64,000 bases of DNA from Trebonia sp963773105 (GTDB lineage: Bacteria > Actinomycetota > Actinomycetes > Streptosporangiales > Streptosporangiaceae), in contig CAVZAA010000001.1 of assembly GCA_963773105.1 (NCBI GenBank), forward strand, positions 1 through 64,000. The letters are read 5' to 3'. A program made the position numbers and the translations under genes. The notes beneath the pieces were generated by a model that worked only from the letters and a program-made list of their open reading frames with translations, made no database searches and was not told the DNA's origin. Shown piece by piece: positions 60,339 through 64,000 of the stretch (position 1 is its first letter; every line of letters begins with the position of its first letter).

Positions 60339-61495
60339 TGCTGGCTCCCTCGTGTTGAAGGTCCTGCTGCAGCAGCTTCGCCACGGCAGGCTGGACGACC
60401 TCGCCGTCGCGGGTGATGACGACCCCGGCCTGGATCTCGTCGGTCGTGTCGATCTGCAGCGCGCCGTCTACGGTCAGGTGCAGCAGCAGCGCGCTGATGT
60501 TGCGGGAAAAGGCGTTGGAGGCGGCGGTCGGAACGGTCGCGGGGAGATTCGTCGCGCCGATGATGGTGACGCCATTGCCGGTGACCACGGTCCGGCCCGG
60601 GGCCGAGCCTGCGACGTTGCCGCCGAGGGCGCTGGCGCCCATGTCCACGATCACCGAGCCGGCCGCCATCGCCGCCACCGCGTCCTCGGTGACCAGCAGC
60701 GGCGGCCGCCGCCCGGGTACCTGGGCGGTGGTGATCACCACGTCGTGCCTGCCGATGTGCGCGGCCAGCTCGGCCTGCTGCGCGTCCCGCTCCTCGGCGG
60801 TGAGCTCGCGGGCGTAGCCGCCCTCGCCCGCCGCGCTGGCCACCGAGGTCAGCTCGAGGAAGGTCGCGCCCAGCGACTCGACCTCGCCCTTGGACGCGGG
60901 CCGCACGTCGTACCCGCTGACCTGGGCGCCGAGCCGCCGGGCGGTGCCGATCGCCTGCAGGCCGGCCACGCCGGCCCCGAGCACCAGCAGCCTGGCCGGC
61001 CGCGCGGTGCCCGCCGCGGTGATCAGCAGCGGGAAGAACCGGCCGTAGGCCTCGGCGGCGACCAGCGCGGCCTTGTACCCGGCCACGTTGGCCTGCGAGC
61101 TCAGCGCGTCCATGCCCTGGGCGCGCGACAGCGTGCGCGGCAGCAGGTCGAGGGAGACCGCCGTGACGCCCTTGTCCGCCAGTTGGAGGGCGAGCTGCGG
61201 TTCGACCAGCGGCGAGAGCATGCCGATGACCGTCTGCCCCGCTCGCAGCCGCGCCAGCGCGGCCTCGTCCGGGCGGGTCACCGTGAGGATGACGTCCGCC
61301 GTGGCGTACAGGTCGGCGGTCTTCGCGATGGCCGCCCCGGCCGCCAGGTAGGCGCTGTCAGGGAACCAGGCGGCGTCTCCCGCGCCCTGCTCCACCAGCA
61401 CCTCGAGGCCGGCCGCGGTGAGCCGCGGCACGGTCTCGGGGACCAGGGCGACGCGCCGTTCCCCCGGCGCCCTCCTTAACGACTGCCACCTTCAT
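60316..61495 (-). CDS. pntAa: NAD(P) transhydrogenase subunit alpha part 1, frameshift near start
   Basis: PntAa is the cytosolic NAD(H)-binding subunit. From ATG 61493-61495 the protein reads MKVAVVKEGA. A length change in the GCCGGGGG run near 61463 then shifts to GERRVALVPETVPRLTAAGL and the remainder. Conserved blocks include DVILTVTRPDEAALARLRAG, LVLGAGVAGLQAIGTARRLG (Rossmann), VITTAQVPGRRPPLLVTEDA and VIVDMGASALGGNVAGSAPG. Restored length is ~392, normal. Since the enzyme operon is otherwise perfect, the shift is probably a sequencing error. Confidence 0.92.
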
Positions 61496-61652
61496 GGACG
61501 TGAACCCGTCATCTCGGCATCCCTACTCGCTTCCGTGCGCGGCCGCGCGAACTATTCGAGGCTAAGCCGCGTGATTCGGAAGTGGTAGGACCATAGGCCC
61601 ATGATCATGTGACTTTTTAAATGATGGATCAACTTTATTAGTTTTTGTGGCT

Positions 61653-61662
61653 GGTCTAGACC
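61653..61662. promoter_or_regulatory. GGTCTAGACC palindrome (DasR/GntR-type operator-like)
   Basis: TGGCTGGTCTAGACCGGGCT contains the DasR-operator core and lies ~160 bases upstream of pntAa and ~90 bases beyond the ndgR stop. The surrounding 61560-61650 is unusually AT-rich (TTTTTAAATGATGGATC), consistent with the pnt promoter region. Confidence 0.4.
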
Positions 61663-61744
61663 GGGCTTTCTGGTGGTACGCAGGGAGCCCACCGGTGCTC
61701 GACCTGCGCACGCCTGGCCTGGCTCGCCGCCTCGTCGCCGCTGG

Positions 61745-62506
61745 CTACCGGCCGCCGCCGGCGCTGCCGCCGCCTGCTTCGGCGCGGAGCAGATCACTGA
61801 TCTTCTCGCCCGCCGCCACCACCGCGGCGGCGTGCAGCCGGCCGGGCGACCGGGTGAGCCGCTCGATCGGTCCGGACACCGAGATGGCGGCGAGCACCCT
61901 TCCGCCCGCTCCGCCCGCCCCTGGCGCGCCCCGCACGGGCGCGGAGATAGACGCCACGCCCGCCTCGCGCTCGGCCGCGCTCGCCGCCCAGCCCCTGCGC
62001 CTGACGCCGGCCAGGGTGGTGGCGGTGAACTTGGCGCCGCGCAGCCCGCGGTGCATCCGCTCGCCCTCCTCCCAGGCGAGCAGGACCTGGGCGGCCGAGC
62101 CGGCGGTCATCGGCAGCGCCGCGCCGACCGGAACCGTGTCCCGCAGCCCGCTTGCCCGCTCGGCCGCGGCCACGCACACCCGGACGTCGGCCTGCCGGCG
62201 GTACAGCTGGGCGCTCTCCCCGGTCGCGTCCCTGAGCTGAATCAGCACCGGCTGGGCGACGGCCAGCAGCCGGTCCTCGCCCGCCGCCGAGGCGAGCTCG
62301 GCGATCCGCGGGCCGAGCACGAACCTGCCCTGCACGTCCCGAGCCAGCAGCCGGTGCCGCTCGAGGGCGACCGCGATACGGTGCGCGGTGGGGCGCGCCA
62401 GCCCGGTCGCTTCGACCAGCTGGGCGAGGGTGGCCGGGCCGCTCTCGGCGGCGGCCAGCACCGACACGGCTTTGTCGAGCACCCCGACACCGCTAGTATC
62501 GTTCAT
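61745..62506 (-). CDS. ndgR: IclR-family regulator (NdgR/LtbR type)
   Basis: The 253-aa protein from ATG 62504-62506 has an N-terminal winged helix (VGVLDKAVSVLAAAESGPAT, LAQLVEATGLARPTAHRIAV) and the IclR effector domain (QLYRRQADVRVCVAAAERAS, GLRDTVPVGAALPMTAGSAA, VASISAPVRG). In actinomycetes an IclR protein divergent from leuCD is NdgR/LtbR, which controls leucine synthesis and other amino-acid genes. The tail is Gly/Ala-rich. A TCTCA-N5-TGAGA palindrome lies in the shared promoter. Confidence 0.92.
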   Translation of the reverse strand: MNDTSGVGVLDKAVSVLAAAESGPATLAQLVEATGLARPTAHRIAVALERHRLLARDVQGRFVLGPRIAELASAAGEDRLLAVAQPVLIQLRDATGESAQLYRRQADVRVCVAAAERASGLRDTVPVGAALPMTAGSAAQVLLAWEEGERMHRGLRGAKFTATTLAGVRRRGWAASAAEREAGVASISAPVRGAPGAGGAGGRVLAAISVSGPIERLTRSPGRLHAAAVVAAGEKISDLLRAEAGGGSAGGGR

Positions 62507-62521
62507 GTAATGATATTGCCG

Positions 62522-62536
62522 TCTCAAATTGTGAGA
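62522..62536. promoter_or_regulatory. Candidate NdgR operator in ndgR-leuC promoter
   Basis: TCTCAAATTGTGAGA is a 15-bp palindrome 16 bases upstream of the ndgR start and ~95 bases upstream of leuC. IclR proteins bind short palindromes of this kind in divergent promoters. Confidence 0.5.
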
Positions 62537-62629
62537 TGCAAGTCGAGGCGGCGGAGTAAAAGACCAGCACTGGCGCGGTACGGCCGTACCGTCCTGATTG
62601 CGACAGAGCGACAGAAGGAGATGGACCGC

Positions 62630-64000
62630 ATGAGCAGCGAACCTCGCACGCTCGCGGAGAAGATCTGGGACGCCCACGTGGTGCGCAGCTCCCACGGCGA
62701 GCCCGACCTGCTCTACATCGACCTGCACCTCGTCCACGAGGTCACCAGCCCGCAGGCCTTCGACGGCCTCCGCGCGGCCGGACGCAAGGTCCGCAGGCCG
62801 GACCTCACGATCGCGACCGAGGACCACAACGTCCCCACCACTGGCATCACCGGCCCCGGGGTACCGCTGACGGGGCCGGACAGCCCGGTCACCGACCCGG
62901 TTCTCGCACCCAGGTCGAGGCGCTGCGCAACAACGCGGCCGAGTTCGGCGTCAAGCTGTTCCCGATGGGCGACGCCGGCCAGGGCATCGTGCACGTGATC
63001 GGCCCGCAGTTCGGGCTGACCCAGCCGGGCATGACGATCGTCTGCGGCGACTCGCACACGTCGACCCACGGCGCGTTCGGCGCGCTTGCGTTCGGCATCG
63101 GCACCAGCGAGGTCGAGCACGTGCTCGCGACCCAGACGCTGCCGCAGATCAAGCCGAAGACGATGGCCGTCAACGTCGAGGGCGCGCTGCCCGACGGCGT
63201 GACCGCCAAGGACCTGATCCTCGCGATCATCGGGCAGATCGGCACCGGCGGCGGCCAGGGGCACATCATCGAGTACCGCGGCGAGGCGATCAGGTCGCTG
63301 TCCATGGAGGGCCGGCTGACCGTCTGCAACATGTCGATCGAGGCGGGCGCGCGGGCGGGCCTGATCGCGCCGGACGAGGTCACGTTCGAGTACCTGAAGG
63401 GCAGGCCGTACGCGCCGCAGGGCGCGGACTGGGACACCGCCGTGGCGTACTGGAGCCAGCTCGGCACCGACGAGGGCGCCGTCTTCGACCACGAGGTCAC
63501 GATCGACGCGGCCGCGCTCACGCCGTACGTCACCTGGGGCACCAACCCCGGCCAGGCGCTGCCGCTCGGCGCGGCCGTCCCGACGCCGGGCGAGACCGAC
63601 GACCCCAACGCCACCGAGCGGGCCCTCACCTACATGGGCCTGACGGCGGGCACGCCGCTCAAGCAGATCGCGGTCGACACCGTGTTCGTCGGCTCCTGCA
63701 CCAACGGCCGAATCGAGGACCTGCGCGCCGCCGCCGACGTCATCCGCGGCCGCAAGGTCGCCAGCGGCGTCCGCATGCTCGTCGTGCCCGGTTCGATGCA
63801 GGTCCGCGCGCAGGCCGAGAACGAAGGACTCAACGAGGTCTTCACCGCGGCCGGGGCCGAGTGGCGCAGCGCCGGCTGCTCGATGTGCCTGGGCATGAAC
63901 CCGGACACGCTCAAGCCGGGGGAGCGGTCCGCCTCGACCTCGAACAGGAACTTCGAAGGGCGCCAGGGCAAGGGCGGGCGCACCCACCTGGTGTCCCCTG
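62630..64000 (+). CDS. leuC: 3-isopropylmalate dehydratase large subunit, frameshift, runs off window
   Basis: LeuC with LeuD isomerises 2- to 3-isopropylmalate in leucine synthesis using a 4Fe-4S cluster. The start is ATG 62630, nine bases after GAAGGAG. It reads LAEKIWDAHVVRSSHGEPDL ... TATEDHNVPTT-like, then after a one-base gap near 62901 continues SRTQVEALRNNAAEFGVKLF, TIVCGDSHTSTHGAFGALAF, and the cluster cysteines in VFVGSCTNGR and SAGCSMCLGMNPD. The C-terminus, about 15 residues, lies beyond 64,000. The shift in so conserved a gene is almost certainly a sequencing error. Confidence 0.93.

Noticed and set aside
57693..60416. 907-codon open frame on the plus strand
   Set aside because: It lies opposite DUF3618, holin and pntB/pntAb and has the His/Arg/Asp-rich composition typical of antisense GC-bias frames.

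Overview
The window is high-GC DNA (roughly 68-70 % by eye) with GTG/TTG starts, DUF397/XRE regulators, an NdgR-leuC locus, a DUF4235/DUF3618/holin-III cluster and a tRNA-His/oligoribonuclease neighbourhood. This points to a filamentous-type actinomycete (Streptosporangiales/Streptomycetales-like). Species cannot be read from the sequence.

Bases 1 to about 23,730 are an accessory region. From the left it holds a frameshifted PD-(D/E)XK protein gene, a 2-kb group II intron, a DrmB (DISARM) C-terminal stump joined to a diverged repeat, a coupled pair of genes (PD-(D/E)XK protein plus unknown partner), a graveyard of gene fragments (prepilin peptidase, scrambled resolvases, a helix-turn-helix piece), a HAD phosphatase, a serine resolvase with an operator array, a decayed relaxase, a WD40-like lipoprotein, a secreted protein/lipoprotein pair, an ECF sigma/anti-sigma-like pair, a DUF6907 gene, and two complete insertion sequences (ISAs1 and IS4 families) that together destroyed a ridA gene. 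A tRNA-Lys gene at 23,733-23,804 has its 3' end facing this region and is the likely island boundary.

Bases 23,800 to 64,000 look like core chromosome: a TPP decarboxylase, aldo/keto reductase, secreted and membrane proteins, a PQQ-type sugar dehydrogenase, a low-molecular-weight phosphatase, an OmpR-type two-component system, an LCP cell-wall ligase, a cupin, a tRNA-His locus carrying a one-gene insertion bounded by a 46-bp copy of the tRNA 3' half, oligoribonuclease, an XRE/DUF397 pair, a CPBP protein, an amidase, TrpB2, PsuG, a DUF4139 protein, a stressosome operon, YihY, the DUF4235/DUF3618/holin cluster, the three-subunit proton-translocating transhydrogenase, NdgR and the start of leuC.

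The most coherent system is the operon at 49,334-55,591: an RsbW-like kinase, then RsbR, RsbS, RsbT, a kinase/PP2C fusion, a hybrid histidine kinase and a response-regulator/PP2C protein. From RsbR onward every junction overlaps. A separate STAS antagonist converges on its end. No sigma factor is in the module, so its output is open.

Two window-wide themes deserve attention. First, more than a dozen single-base frameshifts, many in G/C runs and several in conserved housekeeping genes (leuC, pntA, trpB2), suggest uncorrected assembly errors, so 'pseudogene' calls based only on frameshifts should be read with caution. Second, there are several interspersed intergenic repeats, including a five-copy ~45-bp element, one copy of which lies inside the histidine kinase gene, and three DasR-like GGTCTAGACC palindromes.
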